60,849 nt of DNA from positions 160,981 to 221,829 of the forward strand of contig NZ_KQ949002.1 in assembly GCF_001514265.1 (NCBI RefSeq). The letters are read 5' to 3'. Position numbers and translations under genes: made by a program. This stretch comes from Streptomyces resistomycificus. GTDB lineage: Bacteria; Actinomycetota; Actinomycetes; Streptomycetales; Streptomycetaceae. A model generated the notes under the pieces. It saw only the letters and a list, made by a program, of their open reading frames with translations, was not told the DNA's origin and searched no databases. Below, one piece after another: positions 9,842-17,385 of this stretch. The number at the start of each line of letters is the position of its first letter. Position 1 is the stretch's first letter.

Positions 9842-9954
9842 GTCAGGCGATGATCTGCGAGTGCCTGCCGAAAGGGGCGGAAGTCGAGGTCGTGGCGGGC
9901 GTGCCGTATCTCTGATCAGGCCCGCGGCTCGGCCGAGCACAGGGACCTCATGCG

Positions 9955-10069
9955 TCACCGAGGTCCACGGCCGTCACCGTGGCAAACGGGCATCACCGAG
10001 GCCCACGGGCATCACCGTGGCAGACGGGCCTCACCGAGGCCCAAGGCATCGCCGTGGCCAAACGGCACA
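9955..10069. repeat. Six 19-nt tandem repeats, alternating GAGG/GTGG
   Basis: Units start at 9955, 9974, 9993, 10012, 10031 and 10049. Each reads roughly TCACCGwGGCmnACGGGCm, and w alternates A and T between neighbours, giving a 38-nt higher-order period. Noncoding. Confidence 0.8.
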
Positions 10070-10137
10070 CCGTCAGCCCTCTCACGGGCGGGCCGGCCCC
10101 GCCGGTCGCGGACCCCGTCAACCAGCCGCGGTGGACT

Positions 10138-11100
10138 TCACCGGCGGCGGAGGTCCGCCACCCTCGCTCGATCCGTGCCCGGTGACTGCTCGCCCAGGAC
10201 CGAGGCGGAGCGCAGTCCCGGGGCACCGCCCTGGACCTGGCCGCGACGCGGGCCCGGGAGGGGTACGTCCCGGCGCTGTTGCCGGCGCGCCGGGGCCTGA
10301 TCACCCCCCGGGTTCTCCGACGCCCCCGCGACGGCGATCTGCACCCCCTGGTCGGCGAGGGCCTGGAGCTCGGTGGCCGCACGGTCGTCGTGGGCGGGCG
10401 GTTCGTCCGTCACGAGGCGGGTGATGAGGTCCGTGGGCACGGTCTGGAACATGGTGTCGGTGCCCAGCTTGGTGTGGTCGGCGAGGACCACGACCTCCGC
10501 GGCGGCCTGCACCAGAGCCCGGTCGACGGACGCGGAGAGCATGTTGGACGTGGAGAGCCCGCGCTCGGCGGTCAGTCCGCTCCCGGACAGGAAGGCCCGC
10601 GACACCCTGAGCCCCTGGAGGGACTGTTCGGCACCGCTGCCGACGAGGGCGTAGTTGGAACCGCGGAGCGTACCGCCGGTCATCACGACCTCCACGCGGT
10701 TGGCATGGGCCAGCGCCTGGGCCACCAGCAGGGAGTTGGTGACGACGGTCAGTCCGGGCACCCGGGCGAGCCGGCGGGCCAGCTCCTGTGTGGTGGTACC
10801 CGCCCCGACCACGACAGCCTCGCCCTCTTCGACGAGGCTCGCGGCGAGATCGGCGATAGCCGTCTTCTCGGCGGTCGCGAGATGTGATTTCTGCGGAAAG
10901 CCGGACTCCCGCGTAAACCCGCCCGGCAATACCGCACCGCCGTGTCGGCGGTCGAGGAGTCCTTCTGCCTCCAGTGCGCGCACGTCCCGCCGTACGGTCA
11001 CTTCGGAGGTCTGGACGACGCGGGCGAGCTCACGGAGCGACACGGCCCCGTTCGCTCGCACCATTTCGAGGATCAATTGGCGACGTTCTGCAGCGAACAC
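10138..11100 (-). CDS. DeoR-family transcriptional regulator
   Basis: 320 aa. N-terminal winged helix-turn-helix (about 5-58): RRQLILEMVRANGAVSLREL and the DeoR signature SEVTVRRDVRALEAEGLL. The C-terminal sugar-phosphate-sensing domain (about 75-255) contains VVGAGTTTQELARRL, TNSLLVAQAL and TGGTLRGSNYALVG. Such proteins usually repress sugar or nucleoside catabolic genes and are released by a phosphorylated sugar. A basic low-complexity tail of about 60 aa follows. GTG start, weak ribosome site. It is downstream of lpdA and close to the nucleoside genes, so it is one candidate for the regulator acting at CTACGCGCGTAG, but no copy of that element precedes its own gene. Confidence 0.88.
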   Translation of the reverse strand: MFAAERRQLILEMVRANGAVSLRELARVVQTSEVTVRRDVRALEAEGLLDRRHGGAVLPGGFTRESGFPQKSHLATAEKTAIADLAASLVEEGEAVVVGAGTTTQELARRLARVPGLTVVTNSLLVAQALAHANRVEVVMTGGTLRGSNYALVGSGAEQSLQGLRVSRAFLSGSGLTAERGLSTSNMLSASVDRALVQAAAEVVVLADHTKLGTDTMFQTVPTDLITRLVTDEPPAHDDRAATELQALADQGVQIAVAGASENPGGDQAPARRQQRRDVPLPGPRRGQVQGGAPGLRSASVLGEQSPGTDRARVADLRRR

Positions 11101-11295
11101 GAAACTGACAGTAACCCCAACGACCGTCTGGTTTCAGCAGTTTGCGCCGAATTACAGAAGTTGTTCGCACAGTAGGACGGGGAGTGGTATAGGGCCTAAT
11201 CCCGGCGCCTATGCCGCACGCATGCTCGACAACTCCCCGTGACCAGCGGGGAATCGCTTTCGGCCGCCGAAGGGCCCCGACCCGCCGGCCGGGCC

Positions 11296-12744
11296 TCAGC
11301 CCTCGTCGCCCGCCTTACGCGTGTGCAGTTGCCGCGCCACTTCGGCGATCGACCCCGAAAGGGAGGGATAGACCGTGAACGCGTTCGCGATCTGTTCGAC
11401 CGTCAGATTGTTGTCGACGGCGAGCGAGATGGGGTGGATCAGTTCCGAGGCGCGGGGCGCGACCACGACTCCACCGACGACGATCCCCGTACCCGGGCGG
11501 CAGAAGATCTTGACGAAGCCGTCCCGGATGCCCTGCATCTTCGCGCGCGGGTTGCGCAGCAGCGGCAGCTTCACCACCCGGGCGTCGATCTTGCCGGCGT
11601 CGACGTCGGCCTGGGTGTAGCCGACGGTGGCGATCTCGGGGTCGGTGAAGACGTTCGAGGAGACCGTCTTCAGGTTGAGCGGGTTCACCGCGTCGCCGAG
11701 GAAGTGGTACATGGCGATACGTCCCTGCATCGCCGCCACCGAGGCGAGCGCGAAGATACCGGTCACGTCACCCGCCGCGTACACGCCCGGGGCCGTGGTC
11801 CGCGACACCTTGTCGGTCCAGATGTGCCCGGACTCGCGCAGTTTGACCCCGGCCTCCTCCAGGCCCATGCCCTCGGAGTTCGGGATGGCGCCGACGGCCA
11901 TCAGACAGTGCGAGCCGCTGATGACCCGCCCGTCGGCGAGGGTGACCTCGACCCGGTCGCCGACCCGCTTGGCGGACTGGGCGCGGGAGCGGGCCATGAC
12001 GTTCATGCCACGGCGCCGGAAGACCTCTTCCAGTACGGCGGCGGCGTCCGGGTCCTCGCCGGGCAGGACGCGGTCGCGCGAGGAGACGAGGGTGACCTTG
12101 GAGCCGAGGGCCTGGTAGGCGCCGGCGAACTCGGCACCGGTGACACCGGAACCGACCACGATGAGCTCCTCGGGGAGCTCGGTGAGGTCGTAGACCTGGG
12201 TCCAGTTGAGGATGCGCTCGCCGTCCGGCTGCGCGTCGGGCACCTCGCGGGGGTGACCGCCGGTGGCGATCAGCACCGCGTCGGCGACGAGGGTCTCCTC
12301 GGTGCCGTCGACCGCGCGCACGACGACCTTGCGCGAGCCGTCCAGGGCCTGCATGCCCTCCAGGCGCCCGCGCCCGCGCAGCACCCGGGCGCCGGCCCGG
12401 GTCACGGAGGCGGTGATGTCGTGCGACTGGGCCAGCGCCAGCCGCTTCACTCGGCGGTTGACCTTGCCCAGGTCGACGCCCACCACCCGGGCCGCCTGTT
12501 CCATGGGCGGGGTGTCGTCGGCGACGATGATCCCCAGCTCTTCGTACGACGAGTCGAAGGTGGTCATCACCTCGGCCGTGGCGATAAGGGTCTTCGACGG
12601 TACGCAGTCGGTGAGCACCGACGCCCCGCCCAGACCGTCGCAGTCGACGACGGTCACCTCCGCGCCGAGCTGGGCGGCCACCAGGGCCGCCTCGTATCCG
12701 CCGGGTCCGCCACCGATGATCACGATCCGAGTCACGTACTCCAT
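11296..12744 (-). CDS. lpdA: LpdA-type NAD(P)H-dependent flavoprotein (quinone reductase-like; lacks redox Cys pair)
   Basis: 482 aa, pyridine-nucleotide disulfide oxidoreductase fold. FAD-binding IIGGGPGGYEAALVA at the N-terminus, NAD-binding VVGSGVTGAEFAGAYQALG, second FAD motif GVYAAGDVTG, and the dimerisation domain. True lipoamide dehydrogenases have GGTCLNVGCIPSK; here the stretch is GGASVLTDCVPSK, so the first Cys is Ser42 and only Cys47 remains. The C-terminal AHPTLSE is replaced by VYPSLSG, losing the His-Glu dyad. This matches M. tuberculosis LpdA (Rv3303c), a quinone reductase, and the neighbouring gene order agrees. Often mis-annotated as dihydrolipoamide dehydrogenase. ATG 12744; divergent from the next gene. 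Confidence 0.88.
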   Translation of the reverse strand: MEYVTRIVIIGGGPGGYEAALVAAQLGAEVTVVDCDGLGGASVLTDCVPSKTLIATAEVMTTFDSSYEELGIIVADDTPPMEQAARVVGVDLGKVNRRVKRLALAQSHDITASVTRAGARVLRGRGRLEGMQALDGSRKVVVRAVDGTEETLVADAVLIATGGHPREVPDAQPDGERILNWTQVYDLTELPEELIVVGSGVTGAEFAGAYQALGSKVTLVSSRDRVLPGEDPDAAAVLEEVFRRRGMNVMARSRAQSAKRVGDRVEVTLADGRVISGSHCLMAVGAIPNSEGMGLEEAGVKLRESGHIWTDKVSRTTAPGVYAAGDVTGIFALASVAAMQGRIAMYHFLGDAVNPLNLKTVSSNVFTDPEIATVGYTQADVDAGKIDARVVKLPLLRNPRAKMQGIRDGFVKIFCRPGTGIVVGGVVVAPRASELIHPISLAVDNNLTVEQIANAFTVYPSLSGSIAEVARQLHTRKAGDEG

Positions 12745-12850
12745 TGTCCCGCACGCCCGGGCGTGCCACCGCCCCGGGGGCGACGGGGAGGCACATCTGT
12801 TACCTCCGTGACGGCGGTGGCCCGCGAAACGGCTGCCGTACCCTCGACAC

Positions 12851-13288
12851 ATGTCGCTCTACGCCGCGTACGCCGGCAACCTCGACGCGCGGCTGATGAG
12901 CCGCCGCGCCCCGCACTCGCCGCTGCGCGCGACGGGCTGGCTGAACGGCTGGCGGCTGTCCTTCGGCGGCGAGCACATGGGCTGGGAGGGCGCGCTCGCG
13001 ACGATCGTCGAGGCGCCCGGCGCCCAGGTCTTCGTCGCGCTGTACGACCTCGCGCCGCTGGACGAGGAGTCGATGGACCGCTGGGAGGGTGTCGGCCTCG
13101 ACATCTACCGCCGGATGCGCGTCGTCATCCAGACCCTCGACGGCCAGGAACCGGCCTGGGTGTACGTCCTCAACGGCTACGAGGGCGGGCTGCCCTCGGC
13201 CCGCTACCTGGGCGAGCTGGCGGACGCGGCCGAGTCGGCGGGCGCACCGCACGACTACGTGATGGAGCTGCGCAAGCGCCCCTGCTGA
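12851..13288 (+). CDS. Gamma-glutamylcyclotransferase-fold protein
   Basis: 145 aa. Begins YAAYAGNLDARLM, corresponding to the YGSNL start of the AIG2/gamma-glutamylcyclotransferase fold. An acidic residue in LDEESMDRWEG is placed like the catalytic Glu, and the C-terminus has YVLNGYEGGLPSARYL. The family opens gamma-glutamyl amines to 5-oxoproline, but the substrate here is unknown. TACCCT (12839-12844) ends 6 nt before the ATG, so the mRNA is probably leaderless. Same position as Rv3304 next to lpdA in M. tuberculosis. Confidence 0.8.
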   Translation: MSLYAAYAGNLDARLMSRRAPHSPLRATGWLNGWRLSFGGEHMGWEGALATIVEAPGAQVFVALYDLAPLDEESMDRWEGVGLDIYRRMRVVIQTLDGQEPAWVYVLNGYEGGLPSARYLGELADAAESAGAPHDYVMELRKRPC

Positions 13289-13356
13289 GGCCCGCGGGCC
13301 GGGGGCTTTGGTTGGAAACGACAAGACAACGATCGCCATCCCGTCAGCTCTGTCAT

Positions 13357-13368
13357 CTACGCGCGTAG
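13357..13368. promoter_or_regulatory. Candidate nucleoside-regulon operator (CTACGCGCGTAG), deoD promoter
   Basis: Perfect 12-bp palindrome 26 bp before the GTG of the purine nucleoside phosphorylase gene. With TACTCT (13381-13386) as -10 and a leaderless start, it lies at about -37 to -26, where a bound protein would block polymerase. Same element as at 17361, 28707, 40978, and (one arm changed) 42226 and 43558. Confidence 0.75.
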
Positions 13369-13393
13369 GCCCATAGCGGCTACTCTCGTCCGC

Positions 13394-14218
13394 GTGAACG
13401 CATCTCTTCTTCCGGACGACATCCAGGGCGACCCCCACGCCGCCGCCGACGCCGCCGCCGCGCGCCTGCGCGAACTGACGGGCGCAGAGACCCACGACGT
13501 CGCCCTCGTGATGGGCTCCGGCTGGGCACCGGCCGTGGACGCCCTCGGCGCTCCCGACGCGGAGTTCCAGGTCACCGACCTGCCCGGTTTCCCGCCGCCG
13601 GCGGTCGAGGGCCACGGCGGCAAGGTCCGCTCGTACAGGATGGGTGAGAAGCGGGCCCTGGTCTTCCTGGGCCGCACCCACTTCTACGAGGGCCGTGGGG
13701 TGGCCGCCGTCTCGCACGGCGTGCGGACCGCCGTCGCCGCCGGCTGCAAGACGATCGTCCTCACCAACGGCTGCGGCGGGCTGCGCGAGGGCATGCGCCC
13801 CGGCCAGCCGGTGCTGATCAGCGACCACATCAACCTCACGGCGACGTCCCCCATCATCGGCGCGAACTTCGTCGACCTGACGGACCTGTACTCCCCCCGC
13901 CTGCGGGCCCTGTGCAAGGAGATCGACCCCACGCTGGAGGAGGGCGTCTACGCCCAGTTCCCCGGCCCGCACTACGAGACCCCGGCCGAGATCCGCATGG
14001 CCCGGGTGATCGGCGCGGACCTGGTGGGCATGTCGACGGTCCTCGAGGCGATCGCGGCGCGCGAGGCCGGCGCCGAGGTGCTGGGCATTTCCCTGGTGAC
14101 CAACCTCGCCGCGGGCATGACGGGCGAGCCCCTCAACCACGAGGAGGTCCTCCAGGCGGGCCGCGACTCGGCGACCCGGATGGGCTCACTGCTGGCCCGG
14201 GTGCTGGGCCGGATCTAG
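13394..14218 (+). CDS. deoD: Purine nucleoside phosphorylase (trimeric type)
   Basis: 274 aa. Phosphorolysis of inosine/guanosine and their deoxy forms to base plus (deoxy)ribose 1-phosphate. Family motifs: VMGSGW (phosphate loop), GRTHFYEG, TNGCGGLREG, FPGPHYETPAEI (purine-site Glu), GMSTVLEAIAA, and SLVTNLAAG (Asn). Glu plus Asn mark the trimeric, 6-oxopurine-specific class. GTG start appears leaderless behind TACTCT. The CTACGCGCGTAG operator overlaps the promoter. The mutase gene follows, and the pair equals deoD-pmmB of M. tuberculosis; B. subtilis would call it punA. Confidence 0.95.
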   Translation: MNASLLPDDIQGDPHAAADAAAARLRELTGAETHDVALVMGSGWAPAVDALGAPDAEFQVTDLPGFPPPAVEGHGGKVRSYRMGEKRALVFLGRTHFYEGRGVAAVSHGVRTAVAAGCKTIVLTNGCGGLREGMRPGQPVLISDHINLTATSPIIGANFVDLTDLYSPRLRALCKEIDPTLEEGVYAQFPGPHYETPAEIRMARVIGADLVGMSTVLEAIAAREAGAEVLGISLVTNLAAGMTGEPLNHEEVLQAGRDSATRMGSLLARVLGRI

Positions 14219-14228
14219 ACACGGCACC

Positions 14229-14243
14229 GGGGGCTCGGCCCCC
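14229..14243 (+). terminator. Weak hairpin after deoD
   Basis: GGGGGC-TCG-GCCCCC, a 6-bp stem 10 bp past the stop codon. Together with an 8-bp hairpin at 14323-14341 (CCAGGGG/CCCCTGG core) it may attenuate read-through into the mutase gene; it is too short for a firm terminator call. Confidence 0.35.
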
Positions 14244-14410
14244 ACACCCGGACCTGTACCCACCCGGCTCGTGCCTCGCTTCCCGGCGACCGAGTCGGGT
14301 GGGGGTGGGCCCAGGCCAGGAGGCCAGGGGGATCCCCTGGCAGGCGGGCGGAGCCCTCTGGCAGGCGCACCCACGCACCCGCACCGAACACTCGAGAGGT
14401 TGGACCGAAC

Positions 14411-16042
14411 GTGCAAGCGGATGTCATCGCACAGGCCAAGGCATGGCTGGCCGAGGACCCCGACACGGAGACCCGTGACGAGCTCGCCCGGCTCATCGAC
14501 GCCAAGGACGTCGTCGAGCTCGCCGATCGGTTCAGCGGCACCCTCCAGTTCGGCACGGCGGGCCTCAGAGGCGAGCTCGGCGCCGGGCCCATGCGCATGA
14601 ACCGCTCCGTGGTCATCCGCGCCGCCGCCGGCCTCGCCGCGTACCTCAAGAGCAACGGCCACACCGACGGGCTCGTCGTCATCGGCTACGACGCCCGCCA
14701 CAAGTCCCTCGACTTCGCCCAGGACACCGCCGCGGTGATGACGGGCGCCGGCCTCAGGGCGGCCGTACTCCCCCGCCCCCTGCCCACCCCCGTCCTCGCC
14801 TACGCCATAAGGCACCTCGGCGCGGTCGCCGGCGTGGAGGTCACCGCCAGCCACAACCCGCCCCGCGACAACGGCTACAAGGTCTACCTGGGCGACGGTT
14901 CCCAGATCGTGCCCCCGGCGGACGCGGAGATCGCGGCGCAGATCGCGGCCGTCCGGTCCCTGCACGACGTCCCCCGCCCCGCCACCGGCTGGGCGACCCT
15001 CGACGACGCCGTCCTCGACGCGTACCTCGCCCGCACCGACGCCGTCCTCGCCGCCGGCTCCCCGCGCACGGCCCGCACGGTGTACACGGCGATGCACGGC
15101 GTAGGCAAGGACGTCCTCCTCGCCGCGTTCGCCCGTGCCGGGTTCCCGCGGCCCGACCTCGTCGCCGAGCAGGCCGAGCCCGACCCGGACTTCCCGACCG
15201 TCGCCTTCCCCAACCCGGAAGAGCCCGGCGCGATGGACCTCGCGTTCGCCAAGGCCCGCGAGACGGAGCCGGACCTGATCGTCGCCAACGACCCGGACGC
15301 CGACCGCTGTGCCGTGGCAGTCCGGGAGGGCGCCGACTGGCGCATGCTCCGCGGCGACGAGGTGGGCGCGCTCCTCGCCGCCCACCTGGTGCACCGCGGG
15401 GCCCGCGGCACCTTCGCGGAGTCGATCGTCTCCTCGTCCCTGCTCGGCCGTATCGCGGAGAAGGCGGGCCTGCCGTACGAGGAGACCCTCACCGGCTTCA
15501 AGTGGATCGCCCGCGTCGAGGGCCTGCGCTACGGCTACGAGGAGGCCCTCGGCTACTGCGTGGACCCGGACGGCGTACGCGACAAGGACGGCATCACGGC
15601 CGCCCTCCTGATCACGGAGCTCGCGTCCACCCTCAAGGAGGAGGGCCGCACCCTTCTCGACCTCCTGGACGACCTCGCGGTCGAGCACGGTCTGCACGCC
15701 ACCGACCAGCTCTCGGTCCGGGTCGAGGACCTGTCGCTCATCGCCCGCGCCATGGAGCGGCTGCGCGAGCAGCCCCCGACCCACCTGGCGGGCCTGGCAA
15801 TCACCCGGGCCGAGGACCTCACCCTGGGTACGGACAGGCTCCCGCCGACCGACGGCCTGCGCTACACGCTCGACGGCGCCCGCGTCATCGTCCGCCCCAG
15901 CGGTACGGAGCCGAAGCTGAAGTGCTACCTGGAGGTCGTCGTCCCGGTCGCCACGCACGCCGACCTCCCGGCCGCCCGCGCGAAGGCGACGGATCTGCTG
16001 ACCACGATCAAGCGGGACCTGTCGGCGGCGGCCGGCATCTGA
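14411..16042 (+). CDS. pmmB: Phosphohexo/pentomutase (PGM2-type; annotated phosphomannomutase), likely phosphopentomutase
   Basis: 543 aa, alpha-D-phosphohexomutase superfamily. The four expected elements are visible: catalytic serine loop TASHNPPRDNGYKVY, metal loop NDPDADRCAVAV, sugar-specificity loop EEALGYCVDPDG and phosphate loop RPSGTEPKLKCYLE. N-terminal FGTAGLRGELGAGPMRMN is typical of the long PGM2 branch, whose human member acts as a phosphopentomutase. Directly behind deoD, the most useful reaction is (deoxy)ribose 1-phosphate to 5-phosphate, feeding deoC, and no deoB is seen in the window. Function is inferred from branch and context. GTG start, AGAGG site. Confidence 0.85.
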   Translation: MQADVIAQAKAWLAEDPDTETRDELARLIDAKDVVELADRFSGTLQFGTAGLRGELGAGPMRMNRSVVIRAAAGLAAYLKSNGHTDGLVVIGYDARHKSLDFAQDTAAVMTGAGLRAAVLPRPLPTPVLAYAIRHLGAVAGVEVTASHNPPRDNGYKVYLGDGSQIVPPADAEIAAQIAAVRSLHDVPRPATGWATLDDAVLDAYLARTDAVLAAGSPRTARTVYTAMHGVGKDVLLAAFARAGFPRPDLVAEQAEPDPDFPTVAFPNPEEPGAMDLAFAKARETEPDLIVANDPDADRCAVAVREGADWRMLRGDEVGALLAAHLVHRGARGTFAESIVSSSLLGRIAEKAGLPYEETLTGFKWIARVEGLRYGYEEALGYCVDPDGVRDKDGITAALLITELASTLKEEGRTLLDLLDDLAVEHGLHATDQLSVRVEDLSLIARAMERLREQPPTHLAGLAITRAEDLTLGTDRLPPTDGLRYTLDGARVIVRPSGTEPKLKCYLEVVVPVATHADLPAARAKATDLLTTIKRDLSAAAGI

Positions 16043-16569
16043 GCCAGGTCGACCGGCCCGGCCACGTACGACGGGGGCCCCGGGTGGTCCGCGGATCCCG
16101 CGGATCCCTCGGGTCCCGAGGGCACCCCACCGGGTGCTTTCCCCAGGCGAGTTGCCCCAGGCTGCTCGGCTGCCCCCACCCTCCGGGGAACGGTGGACCC
16201 GCAAGCGCCCGCCGAGCCGGCCTGGAGCCGCCCTGTCCTCGACCGCCTTCCGGCCGACACCCGAGCGACCACCGCACCCCCGGCCCGGCGACTCCACCTC
16301 CCGGGGGCGCGGCGCACACGTCCTGCGCGCCGCGCGCCACGCGGGCCTCCTCCCCGCCTTCCCGCTGCTCCCCGCGCCTGTCCCACGCCACCCGGGCTAC
16401 CGCGCCCCGGTCCTGACGGTGGCGGAGGCGGGCTCGGCGTACTTCGGCGTGTGCATGACCCTGTCGACTCCAGCAGCCGCTGGACGGTGTGGTCGAGCAC
16501 GGCCTGCTCGTACCGGGGCGCTCCGGCGCGAGGCGCCACGAACGGGCCGTGGCGGACAGGCCCGGCCGG
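16043..16569. other. Gap without a confident gene
   Basis: 527 bp. Just after the mutase stop there is a GCACCC/GGGTGC hairpin followed by TTT (16122-16140), a likely terminator. On the minus strand around 16400-16540, downstream of the PH-domain gene, a short stretch reads like coding sequence (YEQAVLDHTVQRLLES) but has no good end. It could be a gene remnant. Nothing else seen. Confidence 0.4.
16122..16140 (+). terminator. Hairpin plus short T-tract after pmmB
   Basis: 6-bp stem GCACCC (16122-16127) / GGGTGC (16132-16137) followed by TTT, 80 bp past the pmmB stop; a second hairpin (CCCTC/GAGGG) lies directly upstream. Confidence 0.45.
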
Positions 16570-17268
16570 TCACCCCACCACGAGCAGGATCACCAGCAGC
16601 ACCGCGCCGGCCACCGCCGGCCCCGCGATCTCGTAGGCCCAGCGCACGGTCACCTCGCCCTGTGCCTCGGGCTCCTTCTGCCGGGTTTCCCGCAGCTCCC
16701 GCAGCTCGTCCATGACCCGGTCGGTCTCCGCGCGCACGGGCCCGTCGGGCACCGTCGCCCGCCCGCCGCCCCGCATCCCGCCGGACAGCCCGCCCAGCCC
16801 GCCGCCGAAGGCGCCACCCGAGCGCCCGCCGGCCTCCGCGCCCCGCCGTGCCTCCCGCCGGGCCGCCTTCTTCCGCCCCCGGAGCGACACGGGAACGGCC
16901 CACAGCTGGAACTTCCGGCCGGACTCGGCGACGACCTCGTTGGAGTAGCCCGAGCGCAACGAGGCGACTTGTCCCCAGGGCACCACGATCACCCGGAGCG
17001 GGTTGCGGATACGCAGCCGGTCCTCGTTGGCGAACACCGCGGGCCGCAGGGTGAAGGCCACCACCAGCGGCACAGTCAGGATCAGCGAGGCCAGCGCCAG
17101 CCACGGCGTGCTGCCCTCCCCGGCGACGATCGCGTCGAAGCCGAGCCAGCAGGCGATGACGAGCAGCAGGGAACCGCCGGCCATCCCGCCGGGCGACCGG
17201 TAGATCCGGTCCTTCGACTGCGGCGTCGAGGGCTGCGGCGCTGGTGACTGGGGCTCGGGCGTCGTCAT
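16570..17268 (-). CDS. Membrane protein with bacterial PH-like domain
   Basis: 232 aa. Proline-rich N-terminus, then two adjacent hydrophobic helices (about 28-70). A PH-like segment follows: LRPAVFANEDRLRIRNPLRVIVVPWGQVASLR, with the conserved V-P-W of bPH domains found in actinobacterial membrane proteins. Then come a charged Arg/Gly-rich linker and a C-terminal helix (YEIAGPAVAGAVLLVILLVVG). No enzymatic motif. Divergent from deoC across 117 bp. Role unknown; related proteins are treated as cytoskeletal or membrane-adaptor candidates without direct proof. Confidence 0.72.
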   Translation of the reverse strand: MTTPEPQSPAPQPSTPQSKDRIYRSPGGMAGGSLLLVIACWLGFDAIVAGEGSTPWLALASLILTVPLVVAFTLRPAVFANEDRLRIRNPLRVIVVPWGQVASLRSGYSNEVVAESGRKFQLWAVPVSLRGRKKAARREARRGAEAGGRSGGAFGGGLGGLSGGMRGGGRATVPDGPVRAETDRVMDELRELRETRQKEPEAQGEVTVRWAYEIAGPAVAGAVLLVILLVVG

Positions 17269-17360
17269 GGTCCCGATTCTGCCCGAAGCCCCCGGCGGAC
17301 CCGTACGCGGTGGGGCCGTCGCCGACGAGCACCTGATTTGTCCCTCGGGGTGTACAGCCG

Positions 17361-17372
17361 CTACGCGCGTAG
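17361..17372. promoter_or_regulatory. Candidate nucleoside-regulon operator (CTACGCGCGTAG), deoC promoter
   Basis: Perfect palindrome located between a possible -35 TGTACA (17351-17356) and -10 TATGCT (17374-17379, 17-bp spacer). It lies in the promoter core, the classical repressor position. Confidence 0.78.
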
Positions 17373-17385
17373 ATATGCTCGGCTT

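Larger units (their letters stand above)
9687..10137. other. Noncoding repeat-rich gap between accA2 and the DeoR-family gene
   Basis: About 450 bp with no gene I can support. It contains a GACACGC microsatellite-like array (9739-9841) and six 19-nt repeats (9955-10069). Units are not multiples of 3 across the arrays and no ribosome site leads an ORF, so they are noncoding. Confidence 0.6.

Noticed and set aside
9739..10069. Repeat arrays considered as a CRISPR
   Set aside because: Units are 7-8 and 19 nt, contiguous, with no unique spacers and no cas genes.
11100..11295. Possible rho-independent terminator after lpdA
   Set aside because: Only 5-bp stems (TTCGG/CCGAA, CCCCG/CGGGG) are visible, too weak to call.
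11239..13368. 709-codon open frame on the plus strand across lpdA
   Set aside because: Antisense shadow of lpdA and the GGCT-like gene; low-complexity product.
16397..16540. Minus-strand coding-like fragment (YEQAVLDHTVQRLLES) downstream of the PH-domain gene
   Set aside because: No ribosome site, no clear stop with continuous sense, and no family recognised; kept only as a note in the gap entry.
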